64,000 nt of DNA from Streptomyces sp. MUM 203J (lineage in GTDB: Bacteria; Actinomycetota; Actinomycetes; Streptomycetales; Streptomycetaceae), in assembly GCF_022414595.1 (NCBI RefSeq), contig NZ_JADWYO010000027.1, positions 1-64,000 on the forward strand, read 5' to 3'. The notes below the pieces were generated by a model. It saw only the letters and a program-made list of their open reading frames with translations. It was not told where the DNA came from and did not search any database. Positions 25,470 to 34,736 of the stretch are shown here, in pieces (positions within the stretch are counted from its first letter, which is position 1; each line of letters begins with the position of its first letter). Both the position numbers and the translations under genes were made by a program.

Positions 25470-25853
25470 TCAGCGCACGAGGAGGTGCAGCAGCCGTTCC
25501 ACCTCGGCCTCGGGGTCCAGGGTCAGCCCGGTGTGCACCGGCCCCGGCTGGACGACCGTCGAGCGGGGCGCGATCAGCCAGCGGAACCGCCGGCCCGCTT
25601 CCTCCCGCGCCGCCTGCCCGGCGTCCTCGCCGCCCCGGCAGACGCCCTCGACGGCACGAAGCGCCGCCCGCACGCCTGTGACGTCGGCTTCCGGGTCCAG
25701 CGCCAGCAGCTTGTTCTCGTCCAGGTGGGTACGCGCGGCCACGAAGGACCGGGCGCGGCAGTAGACCACCACGCCCGCGTTGAAGCACTCGCCGCGCTCG
25801 ACCCGCGGTACGACGCGCAGCAGCGCGTACTCGAAGACGTCCCGCTCGCTCAC
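25470..25853 (-). CDS. DUF3037 domain protein, partner of HipA-like kinase
   Basis: 127 aa DUF3037 protein, recognised from ERDVFEYALLRVVPRVERGE and FNAGVVVYCRARSFVAAR. Function unknown. It overlaps the stop of the upstream HipA-like gene (GTGA overlap at 25850-25853), so the two are translationally coupled; the pairing recurs in actinobacteria and suggests a joint function. Confidence 0.85.
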   Translation of the reverse strand: MSERDVFEYALLRVVPRVERGECFNAGVVVYCRARSFVAARTHLDENKLLALDPEADVTGVRAALRAVEGVCRGGEDAGQAAREEAGRRFRWLIAPRSTVVQPGPVHTGLTLDPEAEVERLLHLLVR

Positions 25854-26719
25854 TCGCCGTCTTCCTCCGCGCTCTCGGTGCTCTTCTCGCTCTTCGTGGG
25901 ATGGGGCCAGGGCGTCGCCCGCTCGGTCAGCCAGCCAGGTGCCTGGGAGGGCCTGTCGCCGGTGCGCTCACCGATCGTGATCCGCTCGTGGATGCTGACC
26001 GCACGCGGCAGCAGGGCCGCCACATAGGCCTGGCGCACCGCGTCGGGCGAGTCGAAGCCGGGTTCGTCCGCCAGCCACGCGTCGGGCACGTCGGAGGCCA
26101 CCTCGGTCAGCAGCTCCTCGGTGACCAGAGGCGCCAGCTCCGCCGCCGCGGCGGCGACGTCCGGCCCGAAGGTCGCCAGGACGTGGTCGGAGGCGTCATA
26201 GGGCCTGGCGGCGGACGCCGGGGCGCCGGGCCAGTTGTGCTGCCAGATCATCGTGGCGCCGTGGTCGATCAGCCAGGGCTCACCGTGCCAGACCAGCATG
26301 TTGGGGTTGCGCCAGGACCGGTCGACGTTGTTGATCAGCGCGTCGAACCACACGACCCGCCCGGCGGCGAGCGGGTCCACCGCGTACGCGAGCGGGTCGA
26401 AGCCGATCGATCCGGGCAGGTAGTCCATGCCGAGGTTGAGCCCGCCGCTCGCCTTGAGCAGCTCCTGGACCTCCTGGTCGGGCTCGCCCAGGCCGATGAC
26501 AGGGTCGAGCTGGATGGTGACCAGCTCCGGGACCCGCAGCCCGAGGCGGCGGCCGAGCTGCCCGCAGACCACCTCGGCGACCAGCGTCTTGCGCCCCTGT
26601 CCGGCGCCGGTGAACTTCATGACGTACGTACCGAGATCGTCGGCCTCGACGATCCCGGGGAGCGACCCGCCCTCACGCAAAGGCGTGACATAGCGGGTCG
26701 CTACGACCTCTTCCAACAC
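25850..26719 (-). CDS. HipA-like kinase-fold protein
   Basis: 289 aa protein of the HipA family (short form without the usual HipB partner). The N-terminus has TRYVTPLREGGSLPG and YVMKFTGAGQGRKTLVAEVV, containing the nucleotide-contacting Lys. The kinase catalytic loop is WFDALINNVDRSWRNPNML (Asn-x-Asp and following Asn) and the metal-binding WLIDHGATMIW follows. HipA proper phosphorylates glutamyl-tRNA synthetase; the target of this DUF3037-linked form is unknown. Start is GTG at 26719 or the TTG next to it; no clear Shine-Dalgarno. It sits at the left border of the accessory island, and a truncated relative lies at the right border (41988-42070). Confidence 0.85.
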   Translation of the reverse strand: MLEEVVATRYVTPLREGGSLPGIVEADDLGTYVMKFTGAGQGRKTLVAEVVCGQLGRRLGLRVPELVTIQLDPVIGLGEPDQEVQELLKASGGLNLGMDYLPGSIGFDPLAYAVDPLAAGRVVWFDALINNVDRSWRNPNMLVWHGEPWLIDHGATMIWQHNWPGAPASAARPYDASDHVLATFGPDVAAAAAELAPLVTEELLTEVASDVPDAWLADEPGFDSPDAVRQAYVAALLPRAVSIHERITIGERTGDRPSQAPGWLTERATPWPHPTKSEKSTESAEEDGE

Positions 26720-26795
26720 TTTCCCAGGCCACCTATCTCTTCAGCCTCATAATTCACGGACGATTTCTCCGGGGCGTGGAGGCAGGAATCACCGG

Positions 26796-27010
26796 TCAAC
26801 GGGGCTGGGAAGAATCTGGGGAGTTTCGGCCGACGGGGCGGTCTCCCCGCTCCCCCGGCAGACCGTCGACGGTGCCGCGCCCCTTGCTGCCGGCTTCCGG
26901 CATGAAGTGAGCATAGTAACCGAGGGTGATCGCCGGCGAGGAGTGTCCGAGCCACCGGGCCAGGGGCACCACGGGCTCTCCGGCTGTCGAGAAGGGCGTG
27001 CGGAACAGCG
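26796..27010 (-). pseudogene. Tyrosine integrase C-terminal remnant
   Basis: Minus-strand translation contains VVPLARWLGHSSPAITLGYYAHFMPEAG, which matches the C-terminal box of phage-type tyrosine recombinases (LGHS-x-x-x-T-x-x-x-Y with the nucleophile Tyr, then HxMP). The upstream catalytic domain is missing or out of frame. It lies in the 446-base gap between the HipA-like gene and nfeD. Confidence 0.7.
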
Positions 27011-27165
27011 TCGGAGACGAGGACGCGGATCGATTTCCGACGGCCGACGCCGCCCACTGCCGGGGCTCGGCACGGTGGCCCGTGGCCGACCGGCGCGGGC
27101 ACGCAGGTTCTGTCCAGTCCCACCCGGGTATGCCATGTACAGGGCCTCTGAGGGAGGCTGATTCG

Positions 27166-27603
27166 ATGCCGTGGTTCGTATGGCTGCTCGCCGCCGCGGC
27201 GCTCGGTGTCGCGGAGTTCTTCACCCTGACGCTGGTACTCGGGTTGCTGGCCGGTGCCGCTCTGGTCGCCGCCGTGGTCGCCGGCCTGGGAGTCGGCCTT
27301 CTCGGCCAGCTCGTGGCGCTCGGGGTGGCAGCGGCAGCGGGCCTTGTCATCGTCCGCCGTGTCGCGTTGCGGCACATGACACAGGCTCCCCTCACCCGCG
27401 AGGGAAGCGACGCGCTGATCGGCAAGCGGGCCGAGGTCACGCAGGAAGTGACCGCCAGCAGCGGTCTGATCAGGGTCTCCGGTGAGGACTGGTCCGCTCG
27501 GGCCTTCGACGAAGGTCAGGTAATCCCCGTGGGAGCGCTGGTGGACATCATGGAGATCGAGGGCGCGACCGCGGTCGTCTACCCTCGCGAGCTCCTTCAG
27601 TGA
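27166..27603 (+). CDS. NfeD-family membrane protein
   Basis: 145 aa short NfeD protein: two or three transmembrane helices (about residues 3-65) followed by a C-terminal OB-fold domain (GKRAEVTQEVTASSGLIRV, VPVGALVDIMEIEGATAVV). NfeD proteins assist SPFH/flotillin proteins in membrane microdomain organisation. A GAGGGAGG site precedes the ATG. It forms an operon with the SPFH gene 28 bases downstream. Confidence 0.88.
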   Translation: MPWFVWLLAAAALGVAEFFTLTLVLGLLAGAALVAAVVAGLGVGLLGQLVALGVAAAAGLVIVRRVALRHMTQAPLTREGSDALIGKRAEVTQEVTASSGLIRVSGEDWSARAFDEGQVIPVGALVDIMEIEGATAVVYPRELLQ

Positions 27604-27631
27604 ACGGCTGAGCCATACCGAGGGAGGAACC

Positions 27632-28741
27632 GTGGATCCGGTTGTCATCCCGATTCTCGTGGCGGCGATCGTTGTCGTCTTCCTCGTGGCCGCCACCGTG
27701 CGGATCGTCCCACAGGCGCGCCGCTACAACATCGAGCGGTTCGGCCGGTACCGGCGGACGCTGCAACCCGGCCTGAACTTCGTCGTGCCGGTGGCGGACC
27801 GTGTCAACACCAAGCTCGACGTGCGCGAGCAGGTGTATTCGTCAGCCCCAAAGCCGGTGATCACCGAGGACAACCTCGTGGTGAACATCGACACCGTGCT
27901 CTACTACCAGATCACCGACCCGCGGGCGGCCGCCTACGAGGTCGCTGACTACTTGCAGGCGATCGATCAGCTCACTGTGACCACGCTGCGGAACGTCATC
28001 GGTTCGATGGACCTGGAGGAGACGCTCACCTCACGCGAGGAGATCAACGCCCGCCTCCGGGCCGTCCTCGACGACGCCACCGGCAGGTGGGGCATCCGGG
28101 TCAACCGCGTCGAGATCAAGGAAATCGATCCCCCGAACACCATCAAAGAGGCGATGGAGAAGCAGATGCGGGCCGAGCGCGACAAGCGCGCAGCCATTCT
28201 GCACGCCGAAGGGGAGCGGCAGGCCAAGATCCTCACCGCTGAGGGCACGAAGCAGAAGGACATCCTGGAAGCACAGGGCACGCAGCAGGCCATGATCCTG
28301 CGGGCGGACGGCGAGGCGAAGGCGGTGGAGCGCGTCTTCCAAGCCGTTCACCGTAACAATGCCGACCCCAAGATCCTCGCCTACAAGTACCTCGAAACGC
28401 TCCCGCATCTCGCGAAGAGCGACAACAACACGTTCTGGGTGATCCCGGGTGAGCTGACCGAGGCCGTCCGCGCCGTCACCCACGCATTCGGCGATCAGTC
28501 GACGACGGGTCTTCCCGCGGCCACGCAACCGGAGGGCGAGACCACCCGCGACACCGGCAGCGCGACGGACGAAGCCGGAGCTCCGGAGCTGGAGACGGGC
28601 TTGCCGCCGTCGCTCGACGCTGCCGCGGCCGCCGACGAGGTCGCGAAGCAGGCCGCCGAGGTGGTGAGCGACGCGAAGGCCGAGGCCGAGGCCGCGAGGG
28701 CGTCCCAGGCGCCGGGCCGGGGACAGACCTCCGGCGGCTGA
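27632..28741 (+). CDS. SPFH/band 7 (stomatin-like) membrane protein
   Basis: 369 aa stomatin-type SPFH protein. One N-terminal membrane helix (about 5-25) is followed by the band 7 domain (NIERFGRYRRTLQPGLNFVVP, VREQVYSS, ITEDNLVVNIDTVLYY, LRNVIGSMDLEETLTSREEI) and a coiled coil (EKQMRAERDKRAAILHAEGE). The C-terminal 80 residues are acidic, Ala-rich and unstructured. GTG start with a GGGAGGAA site. With NfeD it should form a membrane microdomain scaffold. Confidence 0.92.
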   Translation: MDPVVIPILVAAIVVVFLVAATVRIVPQARRYNIERFGRYRRTLQPGLNFVVPVADRVNTKLDVREQVYSSAPKPVITEDNLVVNIDTVLYYQITDPRAAAYEVADYLQAIDQLTVTTLRNVIGSMDLEETLTSREEINARLRAVLDDATGRWGIRVNRVEIKEIDPPNTIKEAMEKQMRAERDKRAAILHAEGERQAKILTAEGTKQKDILEAQGTQQAMILRADGEAKAVERVFQAVHRNNADPKILAYKYLETLPHLAKSDNNTFWVIPGELTEAVRAVTHAFGDQSTTGLPAATQPEGETTRDTGSATDEAGAPELETGLPPSLDAAAAADEVAKQAAEVVSDAKAEAEAARASQAPGRGQTSGG

Positions 28742-28989
28742 GCATCCACGGCGTCCACGGCACCGGCGAAGCGCGCGGATCCACTTCTTCCTTGCCCTCA
28801 CAGAAAGGGACGCTGCGTGTCCTCGGCCACGCTCCCGATGGAATGGTTCCCGTGAGATCACGGCCCGCCGCAAACCGTCCTCCGGGGCCGCCGCCCACCG
28901 CCAGGCTCCGGCCCCTCGGCGCGTGGCGGGAATCGCCGGCCTCGGCCGGGAACGGCTTCCCGGCGCAGGTGTTCCTTGTGTTACCGCGA

Positions 28990-29379
28990 CGTCGTTGCCG
29001 AAGCGCGTGGTGAGCAGCGGGGAGAATTCCTTCCTCCACCTCCACCGGCGGGACGCCTCGTTGTGACGCCTTCGATTCCCCGGCCGCCGAGGGGGCAGAT
29101 GCACCGTGCGGGTCTTCTTCCCTTCGGCAGGGCGATGCACAGCCCTCCGTGAGTCGCCTGCACCTGGCGCCGAACGTGAGACAAGCCGCGTTCCTCGTCG
29201 ATGTCCTCCGGACTGAGCCCGAAGACCTCGCCCCGGCGGAGTCCGCAGCCCGGACCGACCACGACGGCGGTCCTGTTCCGCTCTCGGGTGCCTTCGCGGA
29301 CCCGCGGTGCCCCACCCGTCGGCCACGCGTCGCACCGCTCCCGTGGCGCCTCGGGCCACCGGACCGACTCGGCGCGCAC
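28990..29379 (-). pseudogene. Tyrosine integrase central-domain remnant, frameshifted
   Basis: The frame beginning near 29379 reads RTAVVVGPGCGLRRGEVFGL, SPEDIDEERGLSHVRRQVQ and IALPKG, which is the Arg-containing catalytic box of actinobacterial integrases. The next expected segment, KTRTVHLPP, is found in a second frame and VPPVEVE in a third, so at least two frameshifts have occurred. It lies in the 1,037-base gap 28742-29778, which otherwise shows no gene. It is on the same strand as the C-terminal piece at 26796-27010, with nfeD-SPFH between. Confidence 0.75.
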
Positions 29380-29778
29380 AGGGCTGCGGTGCCGAAGGAA
29401 GTGACGTGCGGGGCCCTACCGGCCCGCGGCCGGGACCGTTCGGCCCCACCGCGCCCGGGTCGGGGCGCGGGACGATGGCAGCGCGGAAGGAACCCGGTGG
29501 CGGAGCGGCTCTCGCTTTCCGCGGACCCTCGCGCTGGAGGTCTCTCGTCGGAGTTCGGCCCGGTCGACCACCAGACCGCCCGCTCTCCTGCGTGTCCTGC
29601 GGCGGCTGTGTTCTGCGGGTGTCGGCGTGCGAGAGCGTGGGCATGCGTCCCGCTCGACGGGAGCGGCGTACGGCGCACCCCGACCCGCCTCTCGGCGACG
29701 GCAGCCCGCTGGTCTCAGTCGGGGCCTTCCGGGCACGGGACAGGACGACGCCAGGCACGGCACCGGGAGGAGACGGGC

Positions 29779-30129
29779 ATGAGCTACGGGGAGCAGGTCC
29801 GGGAAGAGCTGCGGGGGCCCGGTCGTGAACTGCGACGTGCCCTCCCGCGGGTGTACGAGGGCTACAAACAGCTGCACGACGCCGCGCTCGCCCCCGGCGC
29901 CCTGGACGCCATGACCAAGGAGCTCATCGCGCTGGCCATCGCGGTGAGCAGGGAGTGCGACGGCTGTATCGCGGCCCACGCCCACGGGGCCGCCCGGCAG
30001 GGCGCGAGCGAGGAACAGGTAGCCGAGGCCCTCGGCGTCGCGATCCTCATGAACGGCGGCCCGGGCACGGTCTACGGCCCGCGCGCCTTCGCCGCGTTCC
30101 GGGAGTTCCGTTCGGAAGCGAGCCGGTGA
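29779..30129 (+). CDS. Carboxymuconolactone decarboxylase/AhpD-like protein
   Basis: 116 aa all-helical AhpD-like protein. The redox/active motif ECDGCIAAHAHGA has the two Cys and following His of the AhpD family, and EEQVAEALGVAILMNGGPG completes the domain. Such proteins act as alkylhydroperoxidase reductases or thiol-dependent peroxidases. The GGGAGGAG site fixes the ATG at 29779. Within the stress-gene island it fits an oxidative-stress role (inference). Confidence 0.88.
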   Translation: MSYGEQVREELRGPGRELRRALPRVYEGYKQLHDAALAPGALDAMTKELIALAIAVSRECDGCIAAHAHGAARQGASEEQVAEALGVAILMNGGPGTVYGPRAFAAFREFRSEASR

Positions 30130-30271
30130 CCCGTTCCGCCGCGCGCGTCGGCCGGGTTCGCGGGACTGTGCCGGACATCATGGTGCCCACCCGCGGGACG
30201 ACCGGACCGCCACCGCCGCGCCCCTCCCCGGGCGCCGTACCTGCGGCGGTTCCGGGCCAGGGAGGAGCGAC

Positions 30272-30712
30272 ATGGGACGGCCGGAGACCGAACGGCTGAT
30301 CGTGGTGGGGGTGGACGGACCGGAGTCCGGCAGGCCCGCACTGCGCTCGGCGGCCCGCCGGGCGGCGCTGACCGGTTCCGGGCCGCGTCCCGTGCAGGTG
30401 CGGCGGCTTCCGCCGGCCCACGGGATGCCAGTGGACTGCTCCGACGTCGACTTGACCGAGCAGACCCGGCAGAGCCCGGGCCGGACGATCGAGGGAGTCC
30501 TCGGGAAGCATGCGGAGGTGCCGGTGGACCCGCGGGTCGTCGAGGGGCACCCGGCGGCCGTGCCGGCCGAGGCGTCCCGGGACGCCGGCCCGCCGGTGGT
30601 GGGCGGCCACCGGCGCCGCGCCTTCACCGGGACGCTCCTCGGATCGGTCAGCGGGCGCTGCGTGCACCATGCGGACTGTCCGGTCCTCGTCGTACGGTCC
30701 GACCGTCGCTGA
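30272..30712 (+). CDS. Universal stress protein, single domain
   Basis: 146 aa USP. The start LIVVGVDGPESGRPALR and the end VVGGHRRRAFTGTLLGSVS with VHHADCPVLVVR carry the G-2x-G-9x-GS type ATP-binding pattern, though the first part of the loop is altered (GGHRRR for the usual GSRGRG). The middle is unusually rich in Arg/Pro. A GGGAGG site precedes the ATG. Probably a general stress protein in the island. Confidence 0.8.
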   Translation: MGRPETERLIVVGVDGPESGRPALRSAARRAALTGSGPRPVQVRRLPPAHGMPVDCSDVDLTEQTRQSPGRTIEGVLGKHAEVPVDPRVVEGHPAAVPAEASRDAGPPVVGGHRRRAFTGTLLGSVSGRCVHHADCPVLVVRSDRR

Positions 30713-30759
30713 CCTGGGCATCGGGGCAGGCCGAGGGGACCGGCGGAGCGGGAGGCTGT

Positions 30760-31488
30760 ATGGCAGTGGCGGCGGGGGCGCGTGGCGGTGTGCTGCTGCG
30801 CGGGGTGAGCAAGTCCTATGCGAGCGGTGAGGCCGCCGTGCACGCCCTGCGCGACGTGGACCTGGACATCGGGCCCGGGGAGGTGGTGGTGGTGCTCGGC
30901 CCGAGCGGTTCGGGAAAGACGACGCTGCTCAACGTGGTCGGAGGCATCGAGGCGGCCGACCGGGGACGGATCCGGGTGGCCGGGAAGGAGCTGACCGGAC
31001 GGCCTCCGGGCTCGCTCTCCGGATTCCGGCGGGAGCACGTCGGCTTCGTCTTCCAGTTCTTCAACCTGATCCCGACGCTGACCGCCAGGGAGAACATCGA
31101 GGTCGTCGCCGAGCTGACCCGCCGGGGCGACCGGCGGCGGGCCGTGGAACTGCTGGCTGCGGTCGGGCTCGCCGACCGGTCGGACGCGTTCCCCGCCCAG
31201 CTGTCCGGCGGTGAGCAGCAGCGGGTGGCGCTGGCCCGCTCGCTCGTCACCGACCCCGACCTGCTGCTCGCCGACGAACCGACCGGCGCCCTCGACATGG
31301 CCACCGGGCGGACGATCCTGCGGCTGCTGCAGGACGCCAACCGGGAAGCCGGCCTCGGGGTGCTGATGGTGACCCACAACGCCGCCGTGGCGGCGATGGC
31401 GCACCAGGTCGTGACGATGCGCGACGGACGCGTGCAGTCGGTCGAGCGCCGGCCGGCGCCCGTGGACGCCGACCAGGTCAGCTGGTGA
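30760..31488 (+). CDS. ABC transporter ATPase, MacB/LolD type
   Basis: 242 aa ATPase with Walker A GPSGSGKTT, Q-loop VFQFFNL, signature LSGGEQQRVALARS, Walker B DLLLADEPTGALD and the switch His in VTHNAA. These features match the MacB/LolD group that energises FtsX-like exporters. It precedes the permease by 21 bases, so the two form an export operon. Substrate unknown (peptide, lipid or lipoprotein). Confidence 0.93.
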   Translation: MAVAAGARGGVLLRGVSKSYASGEAAVHALRDVDLDIGPGEVVVVLGPSGSGKTTLLNVVGGIEAADRGRIRVAGKELTGRPPGSLSGFRREHVGFVFQFFNLIPTLTARENIEVVAELTRRGDRRRAVELLAAVGLADRSDAFPAQLSGGEQQRVALARSLVTDPDLLLADEPTGALDMATGRTILRLLQDANREAGLGVLMVTHNAAVAAMAHQVVTMRDGRVQSVERRPAPVDADQVSW

Positions 31489-31509
31489 CCAGCGGGAGGA
31501 CGGGGCGTC

Positions 31510-33864
31510 ATGAACCGCGTACTGTTCACCAAGACCCGGCGTGATCTGCGGCGGCGCCTGACCCAGTTCGCCGCGGTCGCGGTGACGGTGATGCTCGGCG
31601 TCACCCTCTTCACCGCCAGCTACGACGCCTACCGCAACCTGAGCGCCTCCTACGACCGCACCTACCAGCGGCTGCACTTCGCCGATCTGACGGCGCGCGG
31701 CGACGACGCCCGGCGGCTCGCGGCGGCGGTGCGCGGCCTGGACGGAGTGGCGGCCGTCGCCACCCGCACGGAGGCCGATCTTCCGGTCGAGATCGGCGAC
31801 GGCAGACTGCGGGGCCGGGTGACCGGGCTCCCCGCCGACGGCCGGCAGCCCGCGGTGGACGGCGTCGACGTGGTCCGCGGCGCCCGGCCGGCCCCGGGCG
31901 ACCTGTCGGGCATCCTGGTCGAGCGGCACGCCGCGAACACCTTCGGCCTGGCACCCGGCGACACGGTTCAGGTGTTCGACGGCAGCGGATGGCGGTCACT
32001 GACGGTCCGCGGCATCGCGGTGTCCCCGGAGTACCTGTGGCCCGCGCCCAGCCGCCAGGAGCTGATTGTCGACCCGCACTCCTTCGCGGTGCTCTTCGTC
32101 CCGGAGCCCACCACGCGCTCGCTCGCCGGGCTCGCCGCCCCCGACCAGGCGTTGGTCGAGCTCACCGGCCCCGCCCGCCACTCCGCCGACGCCGCCGCAC
32201 AGGTGGCGCGGGCGCTGCGGGAGGCGGGCGCAGTCGACGTGGTCACGCGGGCCGACCAGCCCTCGAACGCTGCCCTGGCCGAAGACCTGCGGGGGTTCTC
32301 CGAGCTGGCTGTCGCCTTTCCGCTGCTGTTCCTGTCGGCCGCCGCTGTGGCCGCCCACGTCCTGCTCACCCGCCTCGTGCTCGCCGAACGCACGGTGATC
32401 GGCACCCTGCTGGCGGCCGGGGCCCGCCGAGGAGCCGTGGTACGGCACTATCTCGGTCACGCGGTGCTGACGGGGACGGCCGGGGCGGTCGCCGGGACGG
32501 TGCTGGGCGCGGTCGCCACGGCGGCGGTGACCCGCGCCTACACCTCCGCCCTGGACGTACCCGACACGGTGATCGGCCGTCACCCGGGCACCGTCGTCAC
32601 GGGGCTGCTCTTCGGCGTGCTGGTGGGTGTGGTCGCCGGCGGGGTGCCGGCCCTGTCCGCCGCCCGTACCCCGCCCGCCGAGGCGATGCGTGGGCGGGCG
32701 GCACCGCTGTTCCGGCCGCGCCGCTGGGGGCGGCTGCTCACCGGGTTCCGCCGCGTCCCGCTCACCTGGCGGATGGCCCTGCGCGACCTGGCCCGCAGCC
32801 GTCGGCGCACCCTCGCCACCATGACCGGCAGCGTCCTGGCACTCGTCCTGGTCCTGGCCTCGGCGGGAATGATCACCTCCATGCGGGCCGCGCTCGCCGA
32901 GCACTTCGAACGTGTGCAGCGGCAGGACGCCACGGTGATCAGCGACCCCGGAGCCGGAGACCTCACCCGGCAGTTGGGCGCGGTCCGCGGGGTGAGCTCC
33001 GTGGAGCCCGTGACCACGGTCCGCGTGACCGCCTCCCACGACGGCCGCTCGTACGCCACGGACCTGACCGGCTTTCAGCCCGGCACCGTCATGCACGGGT
33101 TCCGGACTCCGTCCGGGCACTGGCGGGACCTGCCGGACGACGGAGTCCTCGCCGGGGCGGCGCTGGCCGACCGCCTGCACGTGCGCCCTGGCGACCCGAT
33201 CACCCTCACGGCTCCCGGGCGGCCCGGCCTCCAGGTCAGACTCGCCGGACTGGTGGAGGAACCGCTGGGCACCGCGCTCTACGCCGCCCGCGGCACCGTC
33301 GGGGCGGTGGCCGGCAACGGCCAGACCGGCCACCTGCTGCGCTTCACCGACGGCGCGGACCGTGAGGAGGTGCGCACTGCGGTGCTGGGGCTGCCCGGGG
33401 TGCTCGCCTACACCGACGAGCACGCGCTGCGCGAGGAGATCAACCGTTACCTGGGCCTGTTCTGGGTCTTCATCGGCGGCATGCTGGTCCTCGGCGGCGC
33501 ACTCGCCTTCACTGTCATCTACGTGACGATGACCGTGAACGTCGCCGAACGCACCGCCGAACTGGCCACTCTGCGCGCCGCCGGAGTCCCCCTGCGCCGC
33601 GTCGCCGGACTGCTGGCCGCCGAGAACCTCACCGCCGTACTGCTGGCCCTCCCTCTCGGCCTGGCCGTCGGCACGGCGGCGGCCTGGGCCTTCCTCCGCT
33701 CCTTCAGCAGTGACCTCTTCACCCTGCGGCTGTCACTGGGCTGGCCCGCACCGGCCCTGAGCGCGGCAGCGGTCCTGACGGCCGCCGCGCTCTCCCAGCT
33801 TCCCGCCGCACGCGCCGTACGCCGCCTGGACATCGCACGGGTGGTACGGGAACGCGCGCGATGA
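31510..33864 (+). CDS. FtsX-like ABC transporter permease
   Basis: 784 aa permease with an N-terminal helix, a large extracytoplasmic MacB-type domain (about 50-245), an FtsX block of three helices (about 265-385), then a second helix, a second outer domain (about 440-610) and a second FtsX block ending in VRRLDIARVVRERAR. This duplicated architecture is usual for actinobacterial FtsX/MacB-like exporters. Its partner ATPase lies immediately upstream. Confidence 0.92.
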   Translation: MNRVLFTKTRRDLRRRLTQFAAVAVTVMLGVTLFTASYDAYRNLSASYDRTYQRLHFADLTARGDDARRLAAAVRGLDGVAAVATRTEADLPVEIGDGRLRGRVTGLPADGRQPAVDGVDVVRGARPAPGDLSGILVERHAANTFGLAPGDTVQVFDGSGWRSLTVRGIAVSPEYLWPAPSRQELIVDPHSFAVLFVPEPTTRSLAGLAAPDQALVELTGPARHSADAAAQVARALREAGAVDVVTRADQPSNAALAEDLRGFSELAVAFPLLFLSAAAVAAHVLLTRLVLAERTVIGTLLAAGARRGAVVRHYLGHAVLTGTAGAVAGTVLGAVATAAVTRAYTSALDVPDTVIGRHPGTVVTGLLFGVLVGVVAGGVPALSAARTPPAEAMRGRAAPLFRPRRWGRLLTGFRRVPLTWRMALRDLARSRRRTLATMTGSVLALVLVLASAGMITSMRAALAEHFERVQRQDATVISDPGAGDLTRQLGAVRGVSSVEPVTTVRVTASHDGRSYATDLTGFQPGTVMHGFRTPSGHWRDLPDDGVLAGAALADRLHVRPGDPITLTAPGRPGLQVRLAGLVEEPLGTALYAARGTVGAVAGNGQTGHLLRFTDGADREEVRTAVLGLPGVLAYTDEHALREEINRYLGLFWVFIGGMLVLGGALAFTVIYVTMTVNVAERTAELATLRAAGVPLRRVAGLLAAENLTAVLLALPLGLAVGTAAAWAFLRSFSSDLFTLRLSLGWPAPALSAAAVLTAAALSQLPAARAVRRLDIARVVRERAR

Positions 33865-34144
33865 CGGTGGGGTGCGAGCGGGATGCCGGGCCTCGTGCGC
33901 CGGGGCCCGCCAGGGTGCGCGGGCGCGGCATCCAGGCCGCCGGGCCGGATCGCCCACGGCGCGGCTCGGCGGCGCGGGATCCGATGGGGTGCGACCGCGC
34001 GTCGGTGTCCTGCGGCGGCGCGGACAGATCGAGCCCGTCGCGGTCTTGGCAGCGGCACCCTCGCAGCCGGTCGGCATCCCCCGTGGAGAAGGGAGAAGGG
34101 GTGAGGTGATGCGCGGGTGAGACCATGACATGAAGGGGTGGGTC

Positions 34145-34639
34145 ATGGCGGACCCGGATTGTGCGACGCTGTTCGCGGCGGCACCGAGCCCGTATCTGGT
34201 GCTGGGCTCGAACCTGGTGATCGCGGAGGTGAACCGGGCCTGTCCGGTGGCTACCGGCCGCACCCGGGAGGAGCTGCTGGGGCGGTACCTCTCCGACGCC
34301 TTCTCTGGCAACCCGGCCGACCCCGATGCCGACGGGGTCCGTAACCTGAACGCCTCCCCGCACCGTGTCCTTCTCTCGCGCGAGCCGGACACCATGGCTC
34401 TGCACAGGCACGACATCCCCGTCACGGACCGGCCCGGCACCTTCGAGGAGCGCTGGTGGCCGCCGTTCGACACCCCGATCCCCGCCCCGGACGGCACCGC
34501 GGAGTGCATCATCCACCGGGTGGAGGATGTGACCGCGTTCATCCGGTCCCGCGCCTCCGGCGGCCTGCCGCCGCCCACCGGGCCGCCGACCGGGCGGGAG
34601 GCTCTGGAGGCCGAGCTGTACGCAGCCCGGACAGGGTGA
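34145..34639 (+). CDS. PAS-domain protein (probably truncated sensor)
   Basis: 164 aa. A single PAS domain of the Streptomyces type (ATLFAAAPSPYLVLGSNLVIAEVN, ATGRTREELLGRYLSDAFSGNP, FEERWWPPFDTPI, IIHRVEDVTAFIR). In related proteins this domain is followed by GAF and SpoIIE phosphatase or a kinase; here it stops soon after EALEAELYAA, just where the coiled-coil linker normally begins. The ATG at 34145 has a GGGGTGG site; the ATG at 34130 has none. It may be a truncated receptor, with the GAF-SpoIIE gene at 36068 perhaps being the other half. Confidence 0.75.
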   Translation: MADPDCATLFAAAPSPYLVLGSNLVIAEVNRACPVATGRTREELLGRYLSDAFSGNPADPDADGVRNLNASPHRVLLSREPDTMALHRHDIPVTDRPGTFEERWWPPFDTPIPAPDGTAECIIHRVEDVTAFIRSRASGGLPPPTGPPTGREALEAELYAARTG

Positions 34640-34736
34640 TCCAGCACGACACCGACCCGAAGCGACGTCATCGCGCCCGCACTTCACACAAGCACCTGCC
34701 GCAGCCCCACCGGGGCGCGTCGCCCCCGGCTTCCAT

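Noticed and set aside
26720..27165. tRNA gene or attachment site next to the integrase remnant
   Set aside because: I looked for cloverleaf-like arms and a 3' tRNA end in the gap and saw none; no clear short direct repeat at both island ends apart from the HipA-like similarity.
29380..29778. Coding sequence upstream of the AhpD-like gene
   Set aside because: All frames here give Arg/Pro/Gly-rich translations with no family resemblance; treated as intergenic DNA with decayed material.
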